Position numbers and translations under genes: made by a program. A stretch of DNA of 64,000 bases from Vigna angularis (Eukaryota; Streptophyta; Magnoliopsida; Fabales; Fabaceae). The stretch is taken from the NCBI RefSeq assembly GCF_016808095.1, contig NC_068975.1, forward strand, positions 37,222,001 through 37,286,000, in the 5' to 3' direction. This document shows positions 33,791 to 44,349 of the stretch, piece after piece. How positions within the stretch are numbered: position 1 is the stretch's first letter; each line of letters opens with the position of its first letter. The notes below the pieces were generated by a model. The model was not told where the DNA came from and searched no databases. It saw only the letters and a list, made by a program, of their open reading frames with translations.

Positions 33791-35406
33791 AGATGCATAA
33801 ATTCAAATCAAATAAACTTCAATCATTTCAGAAATCATACAAACTGAATATATTCCAACAAGATATATTACATGATAATTTAACAGTACATAATCTGTAC
33901 ACAAGATTTAAGTTAAAAACTTGTCGAGGAGACTTCCAGGAAAGAGAGGTGCGTCACAATGGACAACTTAAGTACCAAGTCTTTCCTTAGCCAAAGTGTT
34001 CCTCAACTAGTTTTTAACAAATTTCTTATTAACAGATTCAAAACAACAGCATATAATACCGAATATCAATATAGATAAACATACAGTAAGCATTAACAAT
34101 ATTCATACATAATTTCAAGACATGAATAGTAATAAAACAGTACTAAATCATAATATAAAAGCTTAGAAAGATTAGCTCCCCTACCTCTATTCCAGATTCC
34201 TCTTGATCTGAATTTATTTCCCCGAAACCCTTCAGAACCTCTACTCTTCTTGCAACTAAAAATTTCTCCCTAGCTCTTTCTTCTCTATTTCTCAAGCTCT
34301 CACTTGATTCCTCTTTTCTTGGTGCAAAATACCCTTCCCTCCCATGGCTATTTATAGTTAAAAAAATTTACTATTCATTAATATTTTAATATTATTTATT
34401 ATTTTAATATTATTTAAAAATAATATTTCAATCATTTTCTCACCAAATCTGATCCTAATTTTTACCTACTACTTTCTTCCATGCTAAGGAATCTTAATGC
34501 TGAAAATTTATTTTTACTATTTACTTTTTACTATTTACTATTCACTTTTTACTATTTACTATTCACTTTTTACTATTCACTATTCATTTTTTACTATTCG
34601 ATTTTCTTAAAAAAAAAAATACTAAATAAGTTATCAAAAATTTTAACCTCTCCTTCTAAAATTACTATAATTTTATATTCAAAATATATATTTTTCTATC
34701 CATTAAAATTATTATTACTAATAAAATGCTAAAATTTACTATTATAAATATTTTTTTTTTCATGGGTCTTACAGTTACCATTTGCTTCGATATACACCTA
34801 TATATAAACACTATAAAATAAAACATTTCGGATAAAAGGAAAATGGTATTGTCTTGTGTTACTCCCTCCATCACCACACAATGCTCTTTATATCTCTTCA
34901 ATTTTTTTCAATTCCAAAAATATCCTTATTTACTTTTATTCTTCTTCTTTTTTAACTTTTTCTTAAAACCCTAATTTTTTACTTTCTTATTCACTCAGTC
35001 TCACATCACATCCTCACCCTCGCACTCTTACTTTCTTTCTTCCTCTCCTCTTTCTCTTTCCCCAATTTCTCATCTTCCTATTTTCCTAATTTATCATTTT
35101 TGTCAAGGTTCTCTTCTCCCTTGCTTGGTTCGTGTTGGTGCTTGGTTGGTGGTGGATTCTTGCTATTGCTTGATTCATGGTGCTGTGGAATTTGATGTTT
35201 CCTTTGTTGTTGTCTCCAATCCAGGTTAGTGATTCTATATGCGCCTTTATTCTGTGTTAAACGAAGAAGAAGAGAAACACCAAAGGCTGCAACATATATG
35301 GGACATCCGTTGAGCCTTCAACATTTTGGGTGTTTTTCTCCATTGAAGGTCCAACAGATCTCCTATATCTGTTAAGGCCTTAGGGTTTCGTTTTCTTGTT
35401 TTTGTT

Positions 35407-35465
35407 AGGTTATTAATTTAATTTTATTTAGGTTATTAATTTAATTTTATTTAGGTTATTAATTT
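35407..35465. repeat. 23-bp tandem repeat
   Basis: About two and a half perfect copies of aggttattaatttaattttatt, just left of the retrotransposon insertion site. Confidence 0.8.
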
Positions 35466-36090
35466 TTGTATGTTTATTTTAATTTAATATTTTTTGTAGT
35501 ATTATTTGTCAGAGCAGCTGCAGCGGAATGGTTAGCGTGGGAACAAACCAAGAGGGGGGGTGAATTGGTTATTTTCAAATATTATCCCTTTTTAATATTT
35601 TTCTCTTAATTTCTTACTAAGCAGATAATTAAACTTAAATAACAGAGTAAGGGAAAGAGAAAAATTACACAGGTATTTTATCCTGGTTCAGATCACTAGG
35701 ATCCTACGTCCAGTCGCTTATCTCAAACAAGATAAACCTTTTTCACTATCACAAAACTATTACAAATATTAGTCACACAGAAAAACAATTTGTAACAGTT
35801 TAGAAATTACCACCTCTCTTGAAACCACAAGAGATGAACTTACACCTCCTTTGAATCTTCACAAAGGATGATCACCTCCTTCGAATGCTTCACGAAGGAT
35901 GATTCTCTTCCAGACACTTCCTCAGACACACCAAGGATGATCAAGCTATTCCTCTGTCACCGCAGTACCACTTCAGGACTTTGCAGACAAGAGTTTCCTT
36001 AGCTTCAGCAATTTCACAGAGTTCTCAAAAGAGTTCAGAGTACTTGAGCACAAGGGAAGAGTTGAAGTTGAGAGAAAATGAGAGTCTATT

Positions 36091-36099
36091 TATAGACTC
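36091..36099 (-). promoter_or_regulatory. LTR promoter TATA box (repeated in all four LTRs)
   Basis: The minus strand reads TATAAATAG. The same box recurs at +7749, +15498 and +23247. Transcription should start near 36065 and run leftward. Only boxes in LTRs 2-4 drive a full element; LTR 1 would drive read-out into 35506 and below. Confidence 0.7.
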
Positions 36100-36139
36100 A
36101 TCCAAAGGCTCCTCCATTTTCGCTTTTAGACTTTCTGAC

Positions 36140-36410
36140 TGTGTTAATCGATTAGCTACAGTGGTTAATCGATTAACAACCCAACGGATACTTCAACGGC
36201 TCTAAAAACGGCTAGTTTTTCAAACGTTCACCTTGTTAATCGATTAACAGCCCTTGTTAATCGATTAACGCTAATCGATTAACACCCTCTGTTAATCGAT
36301 TAGCACTGCACTGCTTGGCTTCTTCATGGCGCACTGGAACAATCGATTAACAGCCCTTGTTAATCGATTAACGCTAATCGATTAGCACCTCTTGTTAATC
36401 GATTAGCACT
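36140..36410. repeat. Cluster of GTTAATCGATTAAC palindromes in LTR 1
   Basis: Ten ATCGATTA cores in 270 bp, each within the 14-bp palindrome or variants ending TTAGC. Some are paired back to back (ttaatcgattaacgctaatcgatta). The cluster is repeated in LTRs 2-4 (+7749, +15498, +23247). It sits in U3 upstream of the TATA box, the place for transcription-factor sites. Confidence 0.9.
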
Positions 36411-36600
36411 GCACAGAATTTTGCTTATGGCTTATTTTTACATCACTTTTGAATGCATACATAAAACTACTAATTTTCCTATGTTCATACAATTATTACA
36501 AAAGATTACAAGTCTTCAAAGATCATTCTTCATGAGTCTTGTTTGTTCTTGACTTTGAATTGGACATCATCAAAACTTCATCTTCATCAATTTGCTAACA

Positions 36601-36815
36601 ATCTCCCCCTTTTTGATGATGATCAAAACTTTCTTGATTTAAAGCTTTTGGTAATAATCTGTATTTGAAACACAACTTAAGGAAGAAATAATGGTTAGGG
36701 TACTTAGAAATAAGTTTAAGGCTTTAAATATTTCTCCCCCTTTTTGATCATTATGAAAAAGTGATGAATAAGTGCTCCCCCTAATTTGATTAGAAATTAT
36801 ACTCCCCCTTAATAA
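36601..36815 (-). promoter_or_regulatory. Multiple polypurine tracts, unit 1
   Basis: The minus-strand tract AAAAAGGGGGAGA abuts the 3' LTR (36602-36614). A second identical tract lies near 36733-36745, and shorter GGGGGAG tracts lie near 36775-36782 and 36801-36808. Repeated purine tracts next to the 3' LTR are typical of Sireviruses; the one touching the LTR primes plus-strand synthesis. They are repeated at +7749 and +15498. Confidence 0.85.
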
Positions 36816-36931
36816 AAGCATGTAGGCATAGAATAAGAAAAGACAACATACATTTTATTGAATATTAAGATGCAAGCATACAAGGAAATATAAAGAGCAC
36901 ACACTAATAAAAGCATAGAAACATAAATTTC

Positions 36932-38065
36932 CTAGGGCTCATCATCGCTATCGGGTACATAGAGTTTTGCCAGTTTTTCATCAATCTCCTTAAGATGATT
37001 ATCAATTGCATCATATCTAAGAGCATGATAAGCCATCATATCATCCATCCGTGATTGCAGCATAGAAGCCATATCTGCAATTTGTCTAGATATACTCTCT
37101 AGACTATATTCTTGGGGAGGATGGGATGGTCCAGCAACATTGGTTGGATGAGGCATAGGTATATCTTCATCTTCTTCAGCTGATGCATCATCTTCTGGTG
37201 CAATATCATCTTCAGCACGGACAAACATATTTCCTTGGCGTATAAATCCCATTTGATGCAAAGCTGATTCCTCAATTTCATGACTTCTTAAGACGGATAG
37301 ATGTTTCTCTCCGGTGACATCAACTCCTTTATACACACATATTAAGGAAATAAGGAGGGGATATGGAAGATGACTTCTATCATACCTCTTTGCCCGGACA
37401 ATAGTGTCGGAGATAAGATCCACCCAATTGATTTTGATATTTTGAGTAATGGCAGACATGATCATGAGATCAATTTCAAAGCATTGGGCTAGGTTTGAGC
37501 CTCTTGGACACAACAACCATACAATAAGATAATGAAGAACCCTTTCCTCCATTCTAAGATTTCCTACAAGAAGATATCGCCTATTTGGTAGAGGTTGTTG
37601 AGGGTTGCGCATGAAAGAACGATATGCCAAAATTTTGTTAAAATCACCAAAGTCATTTGGCACATGCATGGTATTTTCTAAGATGGGAAGATGAGCAACA
37701 TTGGTCCAAATGTCATTATCCAGAATGATATCTATCCCTTTTACACGAGTGTAAATAATACCATTTTGGGATTTTAGATTGTAGTAGAATACTCTTACCA
37801 AATCTGGATAGTAATCCCCTTGTAGTTGCAGGAGATGCTGGACACCTTGCTCAATCAATTGCTGAGAAAATTGAAATTGATGTGTGGTAAACCAATTGAG
37901 ATCTACAAATTTTTGACGAAGAATCTTGCGTTCTTTCCACATTTGTAGATATTCTTCATGCTTTCCATCATCGGAAATCCACCCTTGAATGTTCGGACCA
38001 CGTGCAATAGGTGTGCTTTCCGATCCATAGCTTCTTCTTCTTCTTCTTCTTGATGGTTCAGCCAT
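36932..38065 (-). CDS. Third ORF (plant transposon protein domain), unit 1
   Basis: A 377-residue protein encoded between pol and the 3' LTR, in the place where Sireviruses carry an env-like or extra ORF. The N-terminus is Arg-rich (RRRRRR, residues 6-11). Residues about 45-245 resemble the domain annotated in plants as 'putative plant transposon protein' (blocks PDLVRVFYYNL and RVKGIDIILD), which I recall often being labelled envelope-like in legume databases. An acidic stretch (about 285-300) and a C-terminal helical, probably coiled-coil segment (about 320-370) follow. I see no signal peptide or clear membrane span, so it is not a typical envelope protein. Function unknown. The ORF is identical in protein sequence in all three units, so it has been kept intact. 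Confidence 0.85.
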   Translation of the reverse strand: MAEPSRRRRRRSYGSESTPIARGPNIQGWISDDGKHEEYLQMWKERKILRQKFVDLNWFTTHQFQFSQQLIEQGVQHLLQLQGDYYPDLVRVFYYNLKSQNGIIYTRVKGIDIILDNDIWTNVAHLPILENTMHVPNDFGDFNKILAYRSFMRNPQQPLPNRRYLLVGNLRMEERVLHYLIVWLLCPRGSNLAQCFEIDLMIMSAITQNIKINWVDLISDTIVRAKRYDRSHLPYPLLISLICVYKGVDVTGEKHLSVLRSHEIEESALHQMGFIRQGNMFVRAEDDIAPEDDASAEEDEDIPMPHPTNVAGPSHPPQEYSLESISRQIADMASMLQSRMDDMMAYHALRYDAIDNHLKEIDEKLAKLYVPDSDDEP

Positions 38066-38265
38066 GAGAGCAAGAGATTTGAATTTTGAGAGAAGAAATG
38101 AAGTGATTTTGAGTTGTAGAGGGATGGGTAAAGTGAGTGGGTAAAAATGAGGGATGGTATGGGTTTAAATAGGCTAAAAAATGACCCCCCAACGTTCAAA
38201 TTCAAAAAGTTACCGTTTATAGCCGTTTATAACGGCTAGATTCTGCAGAATTTACTGCAGGTTAC

Positions 38266-38341
38266 CGTTGTTAATCGATTAACAGGGTGTGTTAATCGAT
38301 TAACGTTAATCGATTAACAGGACGTGTTAATCGATTAACAG
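38266..38341. repeat. Second palindrome cluster, between pol and ORF3, unit 1
   Basis: Four perfect GTTAATCGATTAAC palindromes in about 75 bp, just upstream of ORF3. Repeated at +7749 and +15498. They may act as a promoter or RNA element for ORF3 (inference). Confidence 0.9.
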
Positions 38342-38385
38342 ACGCTGATTTCCGAAAATCAGCAAATTGTTCTGCTTTTCAATTT

Positions 38386-41300
38386 TTAACATGTTTTTAA
38401 TATCCCTAGGTCTCTTCTAAGCTCATAGAATCTATCTTTAGGCAATGCTTTGGTGAAAATATCAGCTAATTGGTGTTGGGTATCAATATACTCTATTTCA
38501 CAATCTCCTTTTTGCACATGATCTCTAAGAAAGTGATGCCTAATCTCAATGTGCTTGGTTCTAGAGTGCATTATGGGATTCTTTGTAAGGTTTATTGCAC
38601 TTGTATTATCACACTTAAGTGGTATATGATCTAAGTGAATGTCATAATCTTCTAATTGCTGTTTCATCCATAAGATTTGTGCACAGCAATTTCCCGCAGC
38701 AATATATTCAGCCTCAGTGGTAGATAAGGCTACACAGGCTTGTTTCTTAGAATGCCAAGAAACTAAGGAGCTACCTAGAAGATGACATGTTCCACTAGTG
38801 CTTTTTCTATCTATCTTACAACCTCCATAATCAGCATCTGAAAATCCTACAAGACTAGGTTCCGTTCCAGATGGATACCATAAACCAAATGATGCAGTTC
38901 CCTTAAGATATTTCAATATTCTTTTAACTGCAGTAAGGTGAGATTCTCTAGGACTAGATTGATACCTAGCGCACACACAAACACTTTGCATAATATCTGG
39001 TCGACTAGCAGTGAGATATAGCAAAGAACCTATCATACATCTATATTTAGTTTGATTTACCTCTTTACCTGACTCATCTTTGTCAAGATAGCAAGAAGTT
39101 CCCATAGGAGTAGATGCTTCCTTTGCTTTGTCCATTTCAAACTTCTTAAGAATTTCTCTACAATACTTAGTTTGAGAAATGAACGTACCTTCTTTCATTT
39201 GCTTAATTTGAAGGCCAAGGAAGAATGTTAATTCTCCCATCATAGACATTTCAAATTCACCTTGCATAGTCTTAGAAAATTCCTCACAAAGAGATTTATT
39301 AGTTGATCCAAAAATAATATCATCAACATATACTTGAATAATCAAAATATGTTTTCCGACTCTCTTAATAAACAAAGTGGAATCAACTTTTCCTCTATTG
39401 AAATCATTTTCTAAAAGAAAATTACTAAGTCTTTCATACCAAGATCTAGGTGCTTGTTTTAAACCATAAAGTGCTTTCTTTAATTTATAGATGTGATTTG
39501 GAAATTTAAAATCTTCAAAACCGGGTGGTTGTTCAACATACACATCTTCTTTTATAAAACCATTTAGAAATGCACTTTTAACATCCATTTGAAATAATTT
39601 AAATTTCATTATGGATGCATAAGCAAGAAGAAGGCGTATTGCCTCTAACCTGGCAACTGGAGCATATGTCTCATCATAATCTATACCTTCTTCTTGACTA
39701 TATCCTTGAGCCACAAGCCTAGCTTTATTCTTGGTGATGTTTCCATCTTCATCCAGTTTGTTTCTAAATACCCATTTTGTTCCAATTACTTGATGAGTAT
39801 CTTCTCTAGGAATCAATTCCCAAACTTGATTTCTTTCAAACTGGTTGAGTTCTTCTTGCATTGCTATACACCATTGTTCATCTTGAAGAGCTTCCTTAAT
39901 GTTCTTAGGTTCAATCTGCGACATAAAAGCTACATTCATACAAAAATTAACTAAATTTCTTCTAGTGTTTACCCCTTTTGATATGTCGCCAATGATGTTG
40001 TCCAATGATAATCCTCTAGGTTGTTGCCATATTTTGTTTAGATCTTCATCATCTTGAGGATTATTCATTTTCTCTTCATTGGTTGTCTTTTGCAAGTCTT
40101 CATTTTCACCTGCATCTGATTCATCTGACTCAAGAGGTTTTACCTCAAGGTCCACAATTTCATCAAAGACAACATGCACAGATTCTTCTATTTCAAGTGT
40201 TTTCCGATTAAAAACTCTATAAGCTTTGCTAGTTAGAGAATATCCTAGAAAAATAGCTTCATCGGATTTGGAATCAAATTTTCCTAAATTTTGTTTTCCA
40301 TTATTTAAGACAAAACATTTGCATCCAAAAATTCTTAAATGTGAAACATTTGGTTTTCTACTTTTAAAAAGTTCATAAGGAGTACATTTCAAAATAGGCC
40401 TAATAAGCATTCTATTTAATACATAACATGCAGTACTCACAGCATCAGCCCAAAATTGTTTAGGAACACTATATTCATTTAACATAGTTCTAGCAAGTTC
40501 CTCTAAGGATCTATTCTTTCTTTCTACAACTCCATTTTGTTGAGGAGTTCTAGGTGCAGAAAAATTATGAGAAATGCCATATTCTTCACAAAAAGTTTCA
40601 AAAGATTCATTTTGAAATTCACCTCCATGGTCACTTCTAATAGCCTTTATTTTCAAGTCCTTTTCATTTTGAACTAAATTTGCAAACTTTTTAAATTCTT
40701 TGAAAGCTTCACTTTTAAGAGTAAGAAAGAAAGTCCAAGTATATCTTGAATAATCATCCACAATAACTAAAGCATAATAATTTCCTCCAAAACTTTTTAT
40801 CCTAGAGGGACCAAATAAATCCATGTGCAAAAGTTCTAAGGGTTTTAAACTAGAAACAACATTTTTCGAATGGAAAGATGATTTCACTTGTTTTCCCTTT
40901 TGACATGCATCACACAATTTATTTTTCACATATTTTAGTTTTGGTAGACCAATTACTAAGTCTTTAGAAATGAGTTTATTCAATTGTTGCATATGAATAT
41001 GTGCAGCTCTTTTATGCCATAACCATGGATTTTCTTCTTTTACTACTAAACATGAAATATTCCTATTTGATGCATTTTCTAAATCAATCAAATAAATATT
41101 GTTATGCCTAATTCCTTTCAAAGCAATTTCAGAAGAATCATTTTTATAAATAGTGCAAGAATTTTGTTCGAAGGTTACCTTGAATCCTTTATCGCATAAT
41201 TGACTAATGCTAATTAAGTTATGCTTTAATCCTTTCACATATAGCACGTCTTTGATCATCAAGGTATCTTCACTTCCAATATCTCCAATTCCAAGGATTT

Positions 41301-41415
41301 TTCCTTTGTTGTTATCACCATAGGTGACAAAGCCTCGTTCCTTTTTCCGGAAGCTTGTAAATTTCTTTTTATCTCCGGTCATGTGTTTTGAACATCCACT
41401 GTCAAGACACCACAT
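38386..41415 (-). CDS. Copia Pol polyprotein, unit 1
   Basis: 1009 residues, intact, in Copia order. The aspartic protease active site DSG is at 5-7. The integrase has an upstream zinc-binding region (H134 to C171) and catalytic D199, D262 and E298 (D-D-35-E spacing). The reverse transcriptase has D611 in FQMDVKSAF and the YVDDIIFG box (D698, D699). RNase H follows (DADYGG near 840, STTEAEY about 60 further on). The first Met at 41415 directly precedes the protease motif, so the true start may lie upstream. The frame is the same as that of gag, but six stop codons lie between the two. It copies and integrates the element from cytoplasmic particles and the nucleus. Confidence 0.93.
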   Translation of the reverse strand: MWCLDSGCSKHMTGDKKKFTSFRKKERGFVTYGDNNKGKILGIGDIGSEDTLMIKDVLYVKGLKHNLISISQLCDKGFKVTFEQNSCTIYKNDSSEIALKGIRHNNIYLIDLENASNRNISCLVVKEENPWLWHKRAAHIHMQQLNKLISKDLVIGLPKLKYVKNKLCDACQKGKQVKSSFHSKNVVSSLKPLELLHMDLFGPSRIKSFGGNYYALVIVDDYSRYTWTFFLTLKSEAFKEFKKFANLVQNEKDLKIKAIRSDHGGEFQNESFETFCEEYGISHNFSAPRTPQQNGVVERKNRSLEELARTMLNEYSVPKQFWADAVSTACYVLNRMLIRPILKCTPYELFKSRKPNVSHLRIFGCKCFVLNNGKQNLGKFDSKSDEAIFLGYSLTSKAYRVFNRKTLEIEESVHVVFDEIVDLEVKPLESDESDAGENEDLQKTTNEEKMNNPQDDEDLNKIWQQPRGLSLDNIIGDISKGVNTRRNLVNFCMNVAFMSQIEPKNIKEALQDEQWCIAMQEELNQFERNQVWELIPREDTHQVIGTKWVFRNKLDEDGNITKNKARLVAQGYSQEEGIDYDETYAPVARLEAIRLLLAYASIMKFKLFQMDVKSAFLNGFIKEDVYVEQPPGFEDFKFPNHIYKLKKALYGLKQAPRSWYERLSNFLLENDFNRGKVDSTLFIKRVGKHILIIQVYVDDIIFGSTNKSLCEEFSKTMQGEFEMSMMGELTFFLGLQIKQMKEGTFISQTKYCREILKKFEMDKAKEASTPMGTSCYLDKDESGKEVNQTKYRCMIGSLLYLTASRPDIMQSVCVCARYQSSPRESHLTAVKRILKYLKGTASFGLWYPSGTEPSLVGFSDADYGGCKIDRKSTSGTCHLLGSSLVSWHSKKQACVALSTTEAEYIAAGNCCAQILWMKQQLEDYDIHLDHIPLKCDNTSAINLTKNPIMHSRTKHIEIRHHFLRDHVQKGDCEIEYIDTQHQLADIFTKALPKDRFYELRRDLGILKTC

Positions 41416-41520
41416 ATACTTCCTTGGTTTTGATAATTCCTACAACATAAAAAGAACAAGCTATTTAGGTACCCAACTACTTTGTATGGGTCCTTTGGGT
41501 TAGATTTAAAAAGATTAAAA
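41416..41520 (-). other. Gag-pol junction with in-frame stop codons, unit 1
   Basis: Counting the gag terminator, six stop codons (TGA, TAA, TAA, TAA, TAG, TAG) lie in the shared gag/pol frame within 108 nt. All are kept in units 2 and 3. A pyrimidine-rich stretch ending TTGTAG (last base 41440) resembles a splice acceptor. Simple readthrough or a single frameshift would not reach pol. Confidence 0.8.
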
Positions 41521-43221
41521 TCATTTTGCAACCCAAGCATATCTTCCACTTGGAACACCGTAATGCTTAATTTTACATTTATTAGATGTATGACCCTTTT
41601 TCATACAATAAAAGCATGATGCAACATTTGTGTTCCTATAAGTAGTTCCTTTTTGTACCCAAGTTCTACGGGTTCTATGATTATGTTTAGTTTTAGGAAC
41701 ATACTTATTTTTAACAACCTTATTTTCATTAGTTTTACTACATTCTCTAGTGGTTGTATTTTCAGAAAAATATTTGAATTTTATGCAAGATTCACATTCA
41801 TTTTTAGTAACATATTTTTCTTTTTCATAATATAAAACCTTATTTTTTAAATTTCTAATTTCTTCCGCTTGATATAAAAATTTATTTTTCAAACTTCTGT
41901 TTTCTTCAGATAAATTTGTAAATTCAGTTTTCAAATTATCATTTATTTTAGAGAAGTTTTCAGAAGTAATTTTCAATTTTTCATTTTCTTCAAGAATATT
42001 TTCAAAATTCAATTTTAACTTTTTGAAGTCCTTTTTCAATTTCTTATGAGCTATATCTAATTTTTCAGATTCTACTAATAAAGCAGCATAAGTATCATGC
42101 AGTTCATCTTCATCCATATGACTATCATTATCAGAATAGTGTGAACTACTTACTTGGCTGACGTTATCATCATCTGCCATCAAACAGATATTTGCTTCTT
42201 CATCTGAGTCGCTTGAATCTGAAATGGTCTCATTGTCGTCTTCCCAGGCAATGTAGGCCTTCTTTTTCTTGAAGAATCTTTTCTCCTTCTTTTCTTCACC
42301 CTTCTTTTGATTTGGGCAGTCTGCTTTTAGATGCCCCTTTTCTCCACAGCCGTAACATCGGTAATTTGAGGAAGATGCTTGATTATCTTTCTTTTCGTAT
42401 CTAAATCTTCCTTTACCTTTAGACTTCATGAACCTGTTTAACCTTTTGATCATGAGACTTAAATTTTCTTCTTCGTCTGAGTCTTCATCTTCTGATTTAC
42501 CTTTGTTTCTTTCAACTTCCGACTTTAATGCCAAACTCTTCTTGTTGTTTTTGGCTTTTGCTTCTTCTTCATCAAGTCTTCCAAGATCAAGTTCATGCTC
42601 TCTCAACTTTCCAAATAATGCAGCCATTGTCATCGTGTTGAGATTTTGTGACTCAGAAATTGCAGTCACTTTTGGTTGCCAAGACCTGTCTAAAGATTTC
42701 AAAATTTTAATGTTAAGCTCATCAGTATCGAAAGACTTACCTAATCCAATAAGATGATTTACGATGTTGGTGAAGCGTTTCTGAACATCTACTATTGTTT
42801 CCCCTTGCTTCATCCTGAACATTTCGTATTCCTGGATTAATGTATTCTTTCTTGCTCTCTTAACATCATCTGTACCTTCGTGGGTTACTCTAAGTACTTC
42901 CCACATTTCTTGTGCAGTTTTACAAATAGAAATCCTGTAAAACTCATCAACAGTTAAAGCAGATGAAATAATATTACGAGCTTTTACATCATTACCAAAT
43001 TTTCTCTTATCTTCAACAGTCCATTGGTCACGGGGCTTTGGTTCCTGCATATTGTTAATTGGAACAAAAGGACCAGATACAACAGCATCCCAAATATCTA
43101 TATCAATAGATTCCATAAATATTTGCATTCTTACCTTCCAGAATGCATAGTTCTCACCAGTGAATAGTGGGGGTCTATTGATAGAAGCACCCTCTGCAAA
43201 GGTTTGATGTGATCCCGCCAT
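41521..43221 (-). CDS. Copia Gag, unit 1
   Basis: 566 residues from the first ATG (43221). An upstream non-ATG extension overlaps the primer site and is not used. The capsid domain is N-terminal (PPLFTGENYAFWKVRM, UBN2-type). It is followed by an acidic/basic stretch, a first CX2CX4HX4C knuckle (CYGCGEKGHLKADC), an acidic Ser/Asp region, a long coiled coil rich in Lys, Glu, Leu and Asn (about 365-470), and a second knuckle (CFYCMKKGHTSNKC). The coiled coil between two separated knuckles is characteristic of Sirevirus Gag. The protein is identical in all three units. Confidence 0.93.
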   Translation of the reverse strand: MAGSHQTFAEGASINRPPLFTGENYAFWKVRMQIFMESIDIDIWDAVVSGPFVPINNMQEPKPRDQWTVEDKRKFGNDVKARNIISSALTVDEFYRISICKTAQEMWEVLRVTHEGTDDVKRARKNTLIQEYEMFRMKQGETIVDVQKRFTNIVNHLIGLGKSFDTDELNIKILKSLDRSWQPKVTAISESQNLNTMTMAALFGKLREHELDLGRLDEEEAKAKNNKKSLALKSEVERNKGKSEDEDSDEEENLSLMIKRLNRFMKSKGKGRFRYEKKDNQASSSNYRCYGCGEKGHLKADCPNQKKGEEKKEKRFFKKKKAYIAWEDDNETISDSSDSDEEANICLMADDDNVSQVSSSHYSDNDSHMDEDELHDTYAALLVESEKLDIAHKKLKKDFKKLKLNFENILEENEKLKITSENFSKINDNLKTEFTNLSEENRSLKNKFLYQAEEIRNLKNKVLYYEKEKYVTKNECESCIKFKYFSENTTTRECSKTNENKVVKNKYVPKTKHNHRTRRTWVQKGTTYRNTNVASCFYCMKKGHTSNKCKIKHYGVPSGRYAWVAK

Positions 43222-43241
43222 TTGAATGACTATCAAAGCAA

Positions 43242-43253
43242 GCTCTGATACCA
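43242..43253 (-). promoter_or_regulatory. Primer binding site, unit 1
   Basis: The minus strand reads TGGTATCAGAGC (initiator-Met tRNA), 2 nt from LTR 2. Repeated at 50991-51002 and 58740-58751. Confidence 0.93.
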
Positions 43254-43255
43254 AT

Positions 43256-44349
43256 TGTCAGAGCAGCTGCAGCGGAATGGTTAGCGTGGGAACAAACCAA
43301 GAGGGGGGGTGAATTGGTTATTTTCAAATATTATCCCTTTTTAATATTTTTCTCTTAATTTCTTACTAAGCAGATAATTAAACTTAAATAACAGAGTAAG
43401 GGAAAGAGAAAAATTACACAGGTATTTTATCCTGGTTCAGATCACTAGGATCCTACGTCCAGTCGCTTATCTCAAACAAGATAAACCTTTTTCACTATCA
43501 CAAAACTATTACAAATATTAGTCACACAGAAAAACAATTTGTAACAGTTTAGAAATTACCACCTCTCTTGAAACCACAAGAGATGAACTTACACCTCCTT
43601 TGAATCTTCACAAAGGATGATCACCTCCTTCGAATGCTTCACGAAGGATGATTCTCTTCCAGACACTTCCTCAGACACACCAAGGATGATCAAGCTATTC
43701 CTCTGTCACCGCAGTACCACTTCAGGACTTTGCAGACAAGAGTTTCCTTAGCTTCAGCAATTTCACAGAGTTCTCAAAAGAGTTCAGAGTACTTGAGCAC
43801 AAGGGAAGAGTTGAAGTTGAGAGAAAATGAGAGTCTATTTATAGACTCATCCAAAGGCTCCTCCATTTTCGCTTTTAGACTTTCTGACTGTGTTAATCGA
43901 TTAGCTACAGTGGTTAATCGATTAACAACCCAACGGATACTTCAACGGCTCTAAAAACGGCTAGTTTTTCAAACGTTCACCTTGTTAATCGATTAACAGC
44001 CCTTGTTAATCGATTAACGCTAATCGATTAACACCCTCTGTTAATCGATTAGCACTGCACTGCTTGGCTTCTTCATGGCGCACTGGAACAATCGATTAAC
44101 AGCCCTTGTTAATCGATTAACGCTAATCGATTAGCACCTCTTGTTAATCGATTAGCACTGCACAGAATTTTGCTTATGGCTTATTTTTACATCACTTTTG
44201 AATGCATACATAAAACTACTAATTTTCCTATGTTCATACAATTATTACAAAAGATTACAAGTCTTCAAAGATCATTCTTCATGAGTCTTGTTTGTTCTTA
44301 ACTTTGAATTGGACATCATCAAAACTTCATCTTCATCAATTTGCTAACA
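43256..44349 (-). repeat. LTR 2 of the Sirevirus array (shared by units 1 and 2)
   Basis: 1094 bp. It serves as 5' LTR of unit 1 and 3' LTR of unit 2. It differs from the other LTRs at 44300 (A instead of G on the plus strand). Confidence 0.95.

Larger units (their letters stand above)
32625..34773. mobile_element. Solo LTR of an LTR retrotransposon (2149 bp)
   Basis: The element starts TGTAACATCCC (32625) and ends GGGTCTTACA (34773). A perfect 5-bp target-site duplication, gttac, lies at 32620-32624 and 34774-34778. No gag-pol sequence lies inside or beside it, so it is one LTR left after LTR-LTR recombination. Long LTRs of this type are usual for Ty3/Gypsy families; the family and strand are not resolved. 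The interior is rich in tandem repeats, listed separately. Confidence 0.85.
35507..36600 (-). repeat. LTR 1 of the Sirevirus array (leftmost, 3' end)
   Basis: 1094 bp, TG...CA. On the minus strand a TATAAATAG box lies at about 36099-36091. Upstream of it in U3 (36140-36410) are ten copies of an ATCGATTA core, most inside the perfect palindrome GTTAATCGATTAAC or a one-base variant. I read no difference from LTR 4. Confidence 0.95.

Noticed and set aside
34481..34732. 83-codon ORF rich in Tyr, Phe and Leu
   Set aside because: Generated by a simple 'ttttactattta' repeat inside the solo LTR.
35981..36205. 74-codon plus-strand ORF, present four times
   Set aside because: It lies inside the LTR, antisense to the element, and recurs only because the LTR recurs. 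It contains the palindromes and has no domain.
36140..36410. Repeats resembling a CRISPR array
   Set aside because: The units are short palindromes with irregular spacing inside a plant LTR, with no cas genes. They are regulatory-type repeats.
39694..39954. 86-codon plus-strand ORF within pol
   Set aside because: Shadow of the pol frame on the other strand, and likewise in the other two units.
43222..43254. N-terminal extension of Gag by 11 codons
   Set aside because: It starts with a non-ATG codon and overlaps the primer binding site. The first ATG at 43221 gives the usual Gag start.
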